64,000 nucleotides of DNA from Ophiodon elongatus (lineage: Eukaryota > Chordata > Actinopteri > Perciformes > Hexagrammidae), in NCBI GenBank assembly GCA_016806645.1, contig JACSYO010001972.1, positions 913,501 to 977,500 of the forward strand. Reading direction: 5' to 3'. The notes beneath the pieces are model-generated. The model searched no databases and was not told the origin of the DNA. It saw only the letters and a program-made list of their open reading frames with translations. The position numbers were made by a program, and so were the translations under genes. Positions 12,901 to 24,500 of this stretch are shown here, in pieces. The first letter of the stretch is position 1; each line of letters begins with the position of its first letter.

Positions 12901-15900
12901 CGATTGGAGAGATGATCGACGTATGGTTTTCCCTTCACCGATTTTAAGGTGATTTTAACTAACTGATTGTCAAAACTAAAATGTGATAATAAATCACCCT
13001 ATTAAATGGGAAAAATATGATTGTGTGTATTGATACAGGTGCATGCCTCGCTGCGGCAAGAGACAGTTGTGACCGCAGTGATAATGCTGTTTTTGAAAGG
13101 CTAAACACCAGTGAATATGGAATGAAGCAGAAGATTTTGTTAGATAAAAACACGTTTTAAATTTTTGAAATTGATCACATCCATCTTATTTAAATTAATG
13201 TTGACTTTTGGACTGAGAACAGAGACGAGGAGCCGCGTCGCTCGCTGGGATTGGGTTTGAAAGATTGCCAGAGAGGGGAAGAGAGTTTCTCTAAATAATT
13301 AATAGTAAGATTGAATGTCAACATTATGAATAAAGCTTCGAAGCTCCAAACAATTCGGTACAGCCCGAGTTATGAATATGATTTTGATTTTGATATCAAA
13401 TATAAGATTAATTAAGATATTAATGTTAAACGGAAAACAATGCTGGGATATTGTCACACTAAGCACAGGCAGAGACTTTTAAAAGGGAGCCCTTGTTTGA
13501 ATAGAGGAGACATTGCTATTATGTCAACAGTTTTTAATGTTCATATATTTTAAATGAAATATTCACACTCTTATAAATATTTATTCATGTAACTTTAACT
13601 GTATCGCTTGCAAGAAGCATAAAGGCCTCCTTGGATAGCCTATCAGCGATCTATAGTGACCACTATTGGACGATGAAAATAGAAATGATTGCCCAACCCC
13701 TCTACTGGTTGGTGCCGCCAAAATCGGATACATTTTTAAGTTCTACAAATAGGGCTCTAAAGCTGCCACTTGGGGGCACAACTTGCCTGTTTACACGTCC
13801 ACCACACTTGGAGCAACATTATCAGGAGACCATTCCTCCTCCTCCTGGTCACCTGAATGTAGTAGTCCTAAAATCAATCTCTGTTTTAGCTCTGTTTTGT
13901 TCTCCACCAACGCCTGAAGAAAATATCCGCCTCTTTAGCAACTAAATGTTCCACCTCGTCTCCAGTTCGTCTCTTACTTTGTCTATTGTTTGGCAGGTAC
14001 TTGTTGTTGTTGCTGTAAACAGCTTGACTTGGGTGAACAATTAGCATTATACGAAACATGGTGTATTTTTTTATTCTATTTAGATTGAAATATCAAAATG
14101 AACTGTCAGGTATCAGTTGTTCTTTCCTCTTCTAAAGATCATTGGTTTACATCAAAAAATATTTTCTAGGAACATTTTCACTTGGTGGTATGAATAAAAT
14201 AAATAGGCTGGTCTCTAGTTCTACATATGAATGAAATACGTTTCTATTTACAAATCCTGTGCAAACACATAGTAGGGTCCACCAGTGGGGCATAGGCTCA
14301 ATCACCACTGTGTTACCTCATTCAGCGAATGAGTTAGTTAGTTAGTGCCTCAACAAACATATTTAAATGAAAATCTTTGACATCATTACTTTAATAACTA
14401 ATTTTATATAACATCAGCCTACAGTAAGCTTTACACTTAAATGTCAAAATGGCTCTGAATCCTATATTTATATATATTTTCTAGATAAAGTGATCCACTT
14501 GATGTTATTTTATCTCTTTTTTTTAAATGTCACAACATGTTCAGCAAATCAATTTATCTGCCCACAGCAACATTTCTAAACCATACAGAACTTGGAGAAA
14601 ACTCCCATGACTATGTTATTAACATAGAAAAATACCTCAATACAAATCACTGATTTCCAGTGTCTCTCCATAGTCTCGCCACCCAAGGACCTGGCAGTAG
14701 TGGTGGTCACCCCAGAGACGGTGGACCTGTCCTGGGAGAATGAGATGCGCGTGACCGAGTACCTGATCACCTACGCCCCAACGTCCCCTGGAGGTCTGGA
14801 GCTGGATGCGCGGGTGCCCGGGAACCAGAAGATGACCACTATTCGGGAGCTTGAACCTGGCGTAGAGTACCTGATCAGCGTCTATGCTGTGCTCAACAAC
14901 AAGAGGAGTCTTCCTGTCAGCGCTCGGGTGGCTACACGTATGTCAATCGCCTCTGTGGCATTCAACAAGACACAGAGCATAAATTGAGATTAAATGTAGT
15001 GACAGTTTTGTTCTATGCGTCCCAGATCTGCCTGAGCCTGAGGGGCTCAAGTTCAAGTCAGTGCGGGAGACGTCAGTGGAGGTGCAGTGGGACCCGTTGG
15101 ACGTCGCCTTCGATGGCTGGAACCTCATCTTCAGAAACACAGTGAGTCCTGCTTCCCAATATGTTGACGAGGCTTCTGGATTCTAGGAGGTGGTTGACCT
15201 TTAGAGCCGACCTCAGGCTCCACCATTATGCACATTTTCCTATATGTAGAAACCATATACGACCCACTGCAGACCCCCTACTTCAAATTCAGTAATTGCC
15301 TAATGTGCATACATGAGGATCACGGTGGGTTTCCTGTGGAAAATGGTTCAGCTGAGCCAGCATGCAAAAACAAAGCAGTTAGCATGTCTTGACAGCTCGG
15401 ATTGCCATACATTTTCTTTGTGTACTGCTTTATTTTCCCATTTGAGTGCTCATGGAAACATTTCCTAGCAGTGCATCTGGGATCTACTCAAAGCCACACT
15501 CTATTAAACTTAGTCCCCTGTCAACGCTTAAGTCCAAACGCCACCCAGAGCGCCATTATGTATGATTTAGCAGTCCCCCCCCGCCCCCCCTACACATTAT
15601 GCCAGGACTAGTCTTTGTAGTGGTTGATGGTGTTTCTCGATGCTGGCAGAAAGAGGAAGATGGTGAGATTCTTAACTCCCTCGGTCGTCCAGAGACCACC
15701 TTTGAGCAGTCGGGCCTGGGCCCTGGCCAGGAGTACGAGGTCAAGCTGGAGGTGGTGAAGAACAACAAGCGTGGACCACCTGCCTCCCAGAACGTCGTCA
15801 CAAGTGAGTGTACACATTCACACTGCTAACTGGCGTATCATTCTTTTGTTTTAGACTTACTGGAATGGTTTCACTCCAGCAGGATGTACATCTTTCTTGA

Positions 15901-18489
15901 TATGAATGGTATGTTCTGGACTGCTGGTTAGCTAGCTTATTAGTGTTGAAGCATACTTTGCCCCTCATGACACGTATACAGAAACATATTCATAGTATGG
16001 AGGGATGGATTCAAGAAAGACAAGTCGAAATTGAATACCAATATGAAAGATTCAATCTCAACTTCTTCGTATTAATCCTATTTTCAAACCGCATTTAAAA
16101 AAAATATGCCTCAACTCCTTTTCACCATTCTGACCCAGTGCTGCAGTTTTTCTTTTTTTGGGCGGGGGGGGGGGGGGGTTTGAGCCATCAAAATAAAATG
16201 CAAAAACAGGTTGTCACCTTCATACCTTTGCATAGGTTTATTGGTTTCAATATGTCTGGGTTATCCATCTTGCAGCCCCCAACGGTGTATTGAAAACAGA
16301 CGTGTCAACCCTGAGTGATTAGCTCATTAGATTTCATTGCATTGTTGTGATTTAGGCGGGGTAGTAAAAAATAAATATGGATTTCCCACCCTGTTGGCAA
16401 GCTGTGAGATGGCTCCATAGCTGCATCTGGGCTATAAAGCCCAATGGCTTGTAACACTCTGAGGAACTCGGGGCTGGGGATCAATATAAAGAGAGAAAAC
16501 TGGTTTCAAGTCGTGGCTTCACTTGCCAGACTAACCACCAACCACCGGGCTATTTTTAGGTGTCTTTTAGGTGTTGAATAGGGGGCAGGTCAAAACACTT
16601 CTCCATTTCTTGATGGAGTTGTTAAAAGTGTGTTTTCCATATAAGTATAGTCTCGTGGCTTTTAGTCCCGGGAGACTTCTGTTTCAACAGAGCATATTCA
16701 ACAGGCGCAGCAATGTTCAAAGTTTAATAAATGGCAGCTCCTTCTAGCAGTGGGTCAGGCCACTTCATTGCTTATTTATGGTGCGAAAATGGTCTGCTCT
16801 TTGCCAGGATAAACAGAGGCATGCATGGTAGGGCCATTAGAGGCCTATCGTGACCGTTGCTTATAAATTCAGCAGTAAGAGCAGGCCTGGTAAATTACAG
16901 CTGGAGCACATAAAGTGGTTTTTTTTGTTGTCATCTAGAGTGGAACCACAGAGAAGGAAGTGCAGTGATTATGCCTGTTGTATAGTATTTTGACGGCTGG
17001 ATACCTTATTCTTATGAGTAGCACACACTGTTCTACACTCTAAAATCCCCATTATATTAATTATATCCCCTGGAAGGTGGCTTCCTTGGGAGAAAAGTCA
17101 TATTGAAGGTCACAATGAAGATACAATCCTACAGCAGCATATTGCTGCCACGATGATAACAAGAAAATAGTGCCAACTTAATCCCTTTCATTTTATCACG
17201 GAATATATAGCCTCAATATATAGCCTCAGTGAAGAAGAACATGCTAAAAGCAAGGGTAGTAGGGTCGTTACTAGAGAGGGATATTGGTTGGGATGCTGAT
17301 GAGAGAGAGGCTGCTGAGATAAATGCACATTTAAATGAATAGATCATCGTTGTGGGAAAAACTCTCTCTGCCCAAGACTTAGTTGACAAGATTAACTCAT
17401 ATCTTTGTTCTAAGCTATGCTAACCATCTCCTGCCTCTAGCTTCATATCAAACAGACACATATGAAAGGGCTATTGATTTTCTTGTTATAACTACTTACG
17501 AACTCGTTGATGCTTCTTGTTTTAATAAGGAGATATGCTGATTTTGTAATAACAAGATGAAGTGAGATAGTGTTATACCAAGAAACGTGTAAAAACTGAA
17601 TAATTTCGTATGTAGTAAGAAAAATATCTTTATAACATGAAAAATCCTATTATGTGATCATCTTTCATAACGTATAGAGGAAATAATAAAAATCAGACAT
17701 ATTTTTTTATTTTAAAAGAGCCAATATTTTTTATCATGGTGGCAGCAATAAGCTGCCTTAAAAGTGTATTGGGGGAAAAGAAGTTGGCCATTTTGCACTT
17801 TGACATTGATGGATGAATTGGAAAAGTTCTCTTTATTGGCCAAAAGGTCAAACTGGATGACCTTTTATCATATCCACGGTTTATGCCTGCACTCGTGCAC
17901 ACACATATGTATGCCCACGTGTCAGCACTACTTGGATTATGAGGTTCAGAGTTCTCTCAGTCACTCAGGCTCTCTTAATGTCTCCCATTACACTGGCTTG
18001 TGGGTTCCTACGGTGGGATTTGCATGCTGAGGGGCTAATTGTGTGGAGCGAGTCCCTCCGCTCTCCCCTCTCTCCTCCCCCTCCAACCCACCATGTGTGG
18101 GAGGCACCAGTCAGTCAAGCCGTCAGGCTCAGAGGGACGGCGGCCTCCCAGGAAAATGGTATCGTGACACCCGAACGACACCCTCGCAGCGTCCTCGGAA
18201 GACAAATCTGTGTTAAGCTCAACTGCAGATTCTTCACTTTATCAGCCCCGCGCAGAAGGTTGACTTTCCTAAAGTTGCTTATGTGTGACAAATCAATTTC
18301 AGCACTGGTGAAAAGGCGCCCTTCATGGTGCGGGGATTTGATCTGTAAATAGGCTGAATAGACTCATAAATGCAATAGGGCTGTCACATTTTCTGCACCT
18401 GCATTGCTGAAATGATTGTATTCATGCATATAACGCTCCTCCCCACACCGACCCTCCATGTGCTTCCTACCTTTAGCGTTCTTTGTGGG

Positions 18490-18580
<91 letters not shown>

Positions 18581-21500
18581 TAACCCTCAATGGCAAAGCC
18601 TCAACACCAGTGATATAACAATGATAGAAAATGTCAACCCAGTCGGCAGAATTTGTTTTGGCATCGTACAATTCTGCAAACCACAGGATACGTTGAACGT
18701 CGACATTTCTGAACCAAAAATAAGTTAGTAACGCAACAACGTAATGCGACAACGTAACGCGACAACGTAACGCGACAACGTAACGCGACAACGTAATGCG
18801 ACAACGTATCAACGTAACGCAACAACGTAACGCAACAACGTAACGCAACAACGTAATGCAACAACATAATGTACACAACTGTAACAACGTAAGTAATGTC
18901 AATTAATAACAACCAACTGTAGTCTATTTTCTTGTTCTGTTACATAACAAGGGTAACAACGTTAAGTAACAAGTATGAAGTCAACTTTGACTTTTGGTTT
19001 CACAAAGGAAACAGTCCTGTTTGTTTGACCCATCCACCACCACTCCCACCCGTCCTTAGTGGACTTTCTCGCTTGTTACCACATAACTTACACTTGCAGT
19101 TGCTCGATATACCACGCCACTACGCTCAGACCGAAAGCAAAAACACTCAACATATCAATGGTTTGCAGAAACGTACAATGCCAGCTTTTTATTCCTGGGC
19201 TGAAAATGTCTACTTCTGCTCCTAAATTCTAGCTGGAAACAAGCCTGTAAGTTTGACAGTAACGTCTGCCATGCTACTGTGTTAGCTAGAGCGTGACCCT
19301 TCTTTCACACTGCAGTATGTGACGCAACCAGTAACTATATGTTCTACTAATGGTGGTCGTCTCGATTCTGCTAAAAATAAGACAGCAGATACTCACTGGT
19401 GAACTGTTATGTGTGTTCAGGCAGAACATGTTCAGTCTGTGTTTATTCACGGCAAAAAGCCAAAGTACTGACTGTACTGTCCTCTAGGAACGTACAAACA
19501 GTACAAAAAGTTGAAACGTTTTCAAGACGCGCTCACACGTCTTTGGCTCAATTCACAACATTCGGGGTGAATTCACGTTTCGTAGTCTTTGACTTTAAAT
19601 GCAAACACACTTCTTTTAAGAGGCTTTTATTACCTTAAAGATGCAGCTTGGACCAAAATGCATCTTAACGCAAGAGGGAAATTGTCTGGTAAAGAATGAA
19701 ACTATGAAGAATAAGATAAGACAGGGAGTTTGAGCTTTTTGTTGAGTTTTCTGTAAGTCTTCACTAGTCTTCACTGTAGTTAGACCAAAGCACCCGCACT
19801 GCCAAGGTTAGGAGAGTTCCTAGTTATAGTCATCCAGGCACAATTAGAACCCAGTGGGAATGAAGAACCATGACATATGTTAAATATGACATTGATTTGT
19901 TTATATATACATCTTCTCCGTGAATCGCCACCTTAACGTGATGGAGGAGTTTGAGTGGCTCAGTGATCATGGGAGCTACGTTGCATCAGCGCCTGTTAGG
20001 GTCTCCCAAGACAAACAGGTCGCAGGGGAGAGTCCAGACTAAGAGCGGTTCAAAAAAACCTGATGAACAGCAGCCCACAGACTACAGCCACCTCGCCCGG
20101 ACCAGGGAAACCGGGGCACCCTCCCGGACCTCTCGGGCCTGGTTGGCTCAGGGGTCTCCTGAAGCAGCTGAGAGGTACCGGCAGGCCAGAAGGGCTGCAG
20201 CTGCGGTGGTCGCGGACGCTAAAACTCGGGCATGGGAGGAGTTCGGGGAGGCCATGGAGAAGGACTTTCGGTTGGCCTCAAGGAAGTTCTGGCAAACCAT
20301 CCAACGGCTCAGGAAGGGAAAGCAGGGCTTACCCCAGGCTGTGCTCAGCACGGGGGGAACTGCTGACCCGGACGGGGGACATCGTTGGGCGGTGGAAAGA
20401 GCACTTTGAGGAACTCCTAAACCCGGCCAACATGTCCTCTAGAGAGGAGGCAGCGCCTGAAGACTTGGTGGGGGTCGCATCCATATCCTTGGCAGAGGCC
20501 ACTAAGGTAGTCAATAAGCTCCTTGGTGGCAAGGCGCCGGGGGTGGATGAGATCCGCCCTGAGATGCTGAAGGCGCTGGACGTTGTTGGGCTGTCTTGGC
20601 TGACACGCCTTTTCAGTGTCACATGGAGGTCGGGAACAGTGGCCATGGACTGGCAGACCGGGGTGGTGGTTCCCATTTTCAAAAAGGGGGGACCGGAGAG
20701 TGTGCTCGAATTATCGGGGTATCACACTACTCAGCCTCCCGGGGAAAGTGTATGCCAGGGTGCTGGAAAGGAGGCTCCGACCGATTGTCGAACCTCGGAT
20801 TCAAGAGGAGCAGATTCCATCCCGGTCGAGGAACAGTGGACCAGCTCTTTACCCTCGCAAGACTACTGGAGGGGCTCTGGGAGTTTGCCCAACCAGTCTA
20901 CATGTGTTTTGTGGACTTGGAGAAGGCTTTCGACCGGGTCCCTCAGGGGTTTTTGTGGGGGATGCTGCGGGAGTATGGGGTGCCGGACCCGTTACAACGG
21001 GCCATCCGGTCTCTGTACGACTGCAGTAGGAGCTGTGTTCGTATTCTCGGCAATAAGTCAGACGCGTTCCCGGTGGGTGTTGGCCTCCGCCAGGGCTGCC
21101 CTTTATCACCGGTCCTGTTCGTGACTTTCATGGACAGGATATATAGGCGTAGCCGGGGGGAGGAGAACGTCGGGTTCGGGGGTCTTGGGATTGCCTCTCT
21201 GCTGTTCGCAGATGATGTGGTCCTGTTGGCCTCTTCGGACCATGACCTCCAGCAGTCACTAGGGCGATTTGCAGCCAAGTATGAAGCGGCGGTGATGAGA
21301 GTAAGCACATCGAAATCCGAGGCCATGGTGCTCTGCCGGAAACCGGTGGATTGCTCCCTCCGGTTGGGGACACAGTACCTACCGCAAGCGAAGGAGTTCA
21401 AGTATCTCGGGGTCTTGTTCACGAGTGAGGGTAAGATGGAGCGGGAGATCGACCGACGGATCGGTGCGGCTGCAGCAGTAAAATAGGCGCTGCACCGGAC

Positions 21501-24500
21501 CGTCTTGGTGAAGAGGGAGCTGAGCTGGAAGGCAAAGCTCGCAATTTACCGGGCGGTCTACGTTCCGACCCTCACCTATGGTCACGAACTCTGGGTCGTG
21601 AACGAAAGAACGAGGTCTCGGATACAAGCGGCCGAAATGAGTTTTCTCCGTAGGGTGGTCGGGCTTTAGAGATAGGGTAAGGAGCTCGGACATCAGGAGG
21701 GAACTTGGAGTTGAGGCGCTACTCCTTCGTATCGAAAGGAGTCAGCTGAGGTGGTTCGGGCATCTAATCAGGATGCCTCCTGGACGCCTCCCGTTAGAGG
21801 TTTTCCAGGCACGCCCAACTGGTAGGAGGCCCCGGGGAAGACCCAGGACGCGCTGGAGGGATTATATCTCCCAGCTGGCCTGGGAACGCCTCGGGATCCC
21901 CTTGAATGAGCTGGAACGTGTTGCGGGTGAGAGGGAAGCCTGGGTCGGCCTGCTGCCACCGCGACCCGACCCCGGATAAGCGGATGAGAATGGATGGATG
22001 GATGGATGGATGGATATATATATATTTAAGCAGGACAATACTGCACATTTAATGGTGATACTCTTCTTTCAGACTAGTGGAAAGAAATCATTGCTATTTG
22101 CGTCTGTAGATTTCTCATGTTTAATGACGGTCATCTAATGTGTTAAAATGAGTTTTAAACTCAGTAGCACTTACATATAGCAAACATTTCCCTTTCATTC
22201 CCATCTGAAGGTAGACAAACATGGAGAAACTAGTTTTTTCTTTGCCTGTTGATTTATGGAGTGATATAAAGAGATATCTAAAATTCCCTCTGTAAAAACC
22301 TTTGACTCTAACATGTCAACTGAATGAAACAATAACCTGGCTTTATCCAATGTTTAGATTTGTGTTCTGGAAATGTGTGCAAATTTGTGCATATTTAATA
22401 AGAAAGTGCCTCATTTGCATATTTAAACATTTCACAGAACTTTTAATACCAAAAACTTTGATGGTGATATCTATAAGTTACTTTTTTTTTTTTTTTTAGC
22501 AAATTCACCTGTAGTATCTCCCTTTTAATGTTTATTCCTTTTATATTTCATGAAATATGATGAAAGAGACAAAATCTTGTATCAGTAACAAAAGCTTTAC
22601 ACATGACTATATATACAAACATATAAGTCATTGCTGGAATTAAACCTCCAGCTTCACAGTCACAAGAACCTTCCTACAGTTTTTTCGAGTCAGTCTTAAA
22701 GCAATAGTCAGGTGCCCAACCCTGAAAACAGGGTTTTATTATCGTCTTTGCACATTCAAATTATTCCACTATAAGTGAGGGGTGACCAATCATACAGTTT
22801 TCTTTTTTGCAAAAATGTAAACCAAAGTTTAAATGTGAACAATCTTTCATCAAACACCTGATGATATGTGTATCCACATTAAAGGACATTGGAATTAACA
22901 GCCGTCACTGTGTTACCTCTCCAGTGATCGACGCCCCCAGCCAGGTGGACATGCGCGACGTGACGGACACCACGGCGCTGGTGACCTGGTTCCAGCCCGT
23001 GGCCAAGGTGGACGGGGTCAGCGTCTCTTACGGGCCCAGCTCCAACCCTGCTGATCGCACCGTGGTCGAGCTGCCCTCCTCCGACACCCAGTACCACCTG
23101 GGAGGCCTCATCCCCGACACCCAGTACGAGGTGTCCTTGTTGGCTCGCAGGGGAGAGCGGACCAGCATTCCTGTCTACCAGTCTTTCCTCACAGGTGAGA
23201 CTTAAAACCACTATTTGATGTGTGGACAGGCCAAATAATAGATCTGTAGAACCGGTTAAATCACAACCTTCTAGGTGAAACCTGCACAGCCATGGACTGT
23301 TTATCATAGCCAAGTTTAATGAGCTGTGTGTCAGCTGGCGGGGAGGAGGGGCCGGACCACACATACTTTACTTATGGCTGTAAATTAATGAGGGAGGATA
23401 TCCTGCTGGTCTGTGTTCCTGGAGGGACCAAACGTCCTCCCAAGTATAGCATAATGAGGAAAATCTCTGTGTTGTAGACCTGGACGCCCCCAGAGACCTG
23501 CAGACTGTGGAGCTGACAGACGAGAGCATCACTCTCGAGTGGAAGAACAGCCAAGCTCCGGTGGAAAACTACCGCATCAAGTATGGACCTCTGTCTGGAG
23601 GGGAGCACGGAGAGCTGCTCTTCCCCCCGGGACCCAAGGACACCACCCAGGCCAAGATCACCGGTACTGGATCCCAGAGCCACACACACACACGTACACA
23701 CACTCCACTCAGGTTAATATTACAACTATCTATGTGCCAGGTACAGACACTGACACCAGTGTTGTGCAAAACTTTACACGTATTAAGTTAGTCCACTTAC
23801 CGGTTTTCCCAAGCTTTTAACCACACCTCAGGGTCTTCATCAGAGGATGGAGTTTGCTCAGTTATCATGGATATACAGTATTTATCATAGTGTTGTGTAT
23901 CTGTATCCAGTTGGTCACACAGTATTAAATCTATAACAACAACTGTTCTGACTTTTTGTGACGTTTTTGTTGAGGTGTTAGTTCAAGTTTTAGCATTGAG
24001 GCTGTAGTCAGTGATGCTGCTGTACTGGACTGCATTATATTCCTCATGTATGTAGACATAGAGAACATATACACAAACAGCTTTCAGTCTCGTATGACCT
24101 TTAACTATGAGCTTTCATAGAATTTACTCATTTTTCTCAATGCAACAGGCTAGGAAAAACAACCAAATCCTGCTGAGCAAAACCAGCACTTTCAGTGTTT
24201 TCCTCCTTTTGTCTGTTGGCCCATTCCCACTTTGTATCCAAATGACACAGCTGAAAAGCGTCTGTGTGAAAAAGAAAAAAACAGTTACAGTGTTTATTCT
24301 CCTAATTGTTGGGGCGAGTGTTCGCGGTGCGCCCCGTTAAACGGTCAGTGTTATATTCAGCCTGCTCATTTCCAGAATGGGCTGCCTTTGTTTAGTGTCG
24401 AGAAATGTTTGCCCGTCTAGCTCACTTTATTAGAAAACCACCCAGGGGGGGGGGTCTGGCATTCAGACTTTAAATGGAATAACACTGCCGCTTGTTTCAC

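Larger units (their letters stand above)
15804..22924 (+). other. Largest tnc intron, 7.1 kb
   Basis: Contains a poly-G run near 16163, single-copy-looking DNA at about 16330-16960 and 18030-18340 that could hold regulatory elements, a CAAT microsatellite (18492-18580), MITE-like copy B with a 13-bp array (18639-19200), an RTE-type LINE (19917-22013) and a dispersed repeat (22272-22530). A short stretch at 17400-17470 resembles the TIR family seen near 62990-63176. No exon seen. Confidence 0.75.

Noticed and set aside
13600..13960. Possible extra exon in the intron between EGF and FNIII-1
   Set aside because: Reading frame continues perfectly from 12756 to 14674 without it, and the predicted peptide has no EGF or FNIII pattern.
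19951..21486. A functional reverse transcriptase gene in the window
   Set aside because: Several frame changes and a stop; it is an inactive LINE in an intron.
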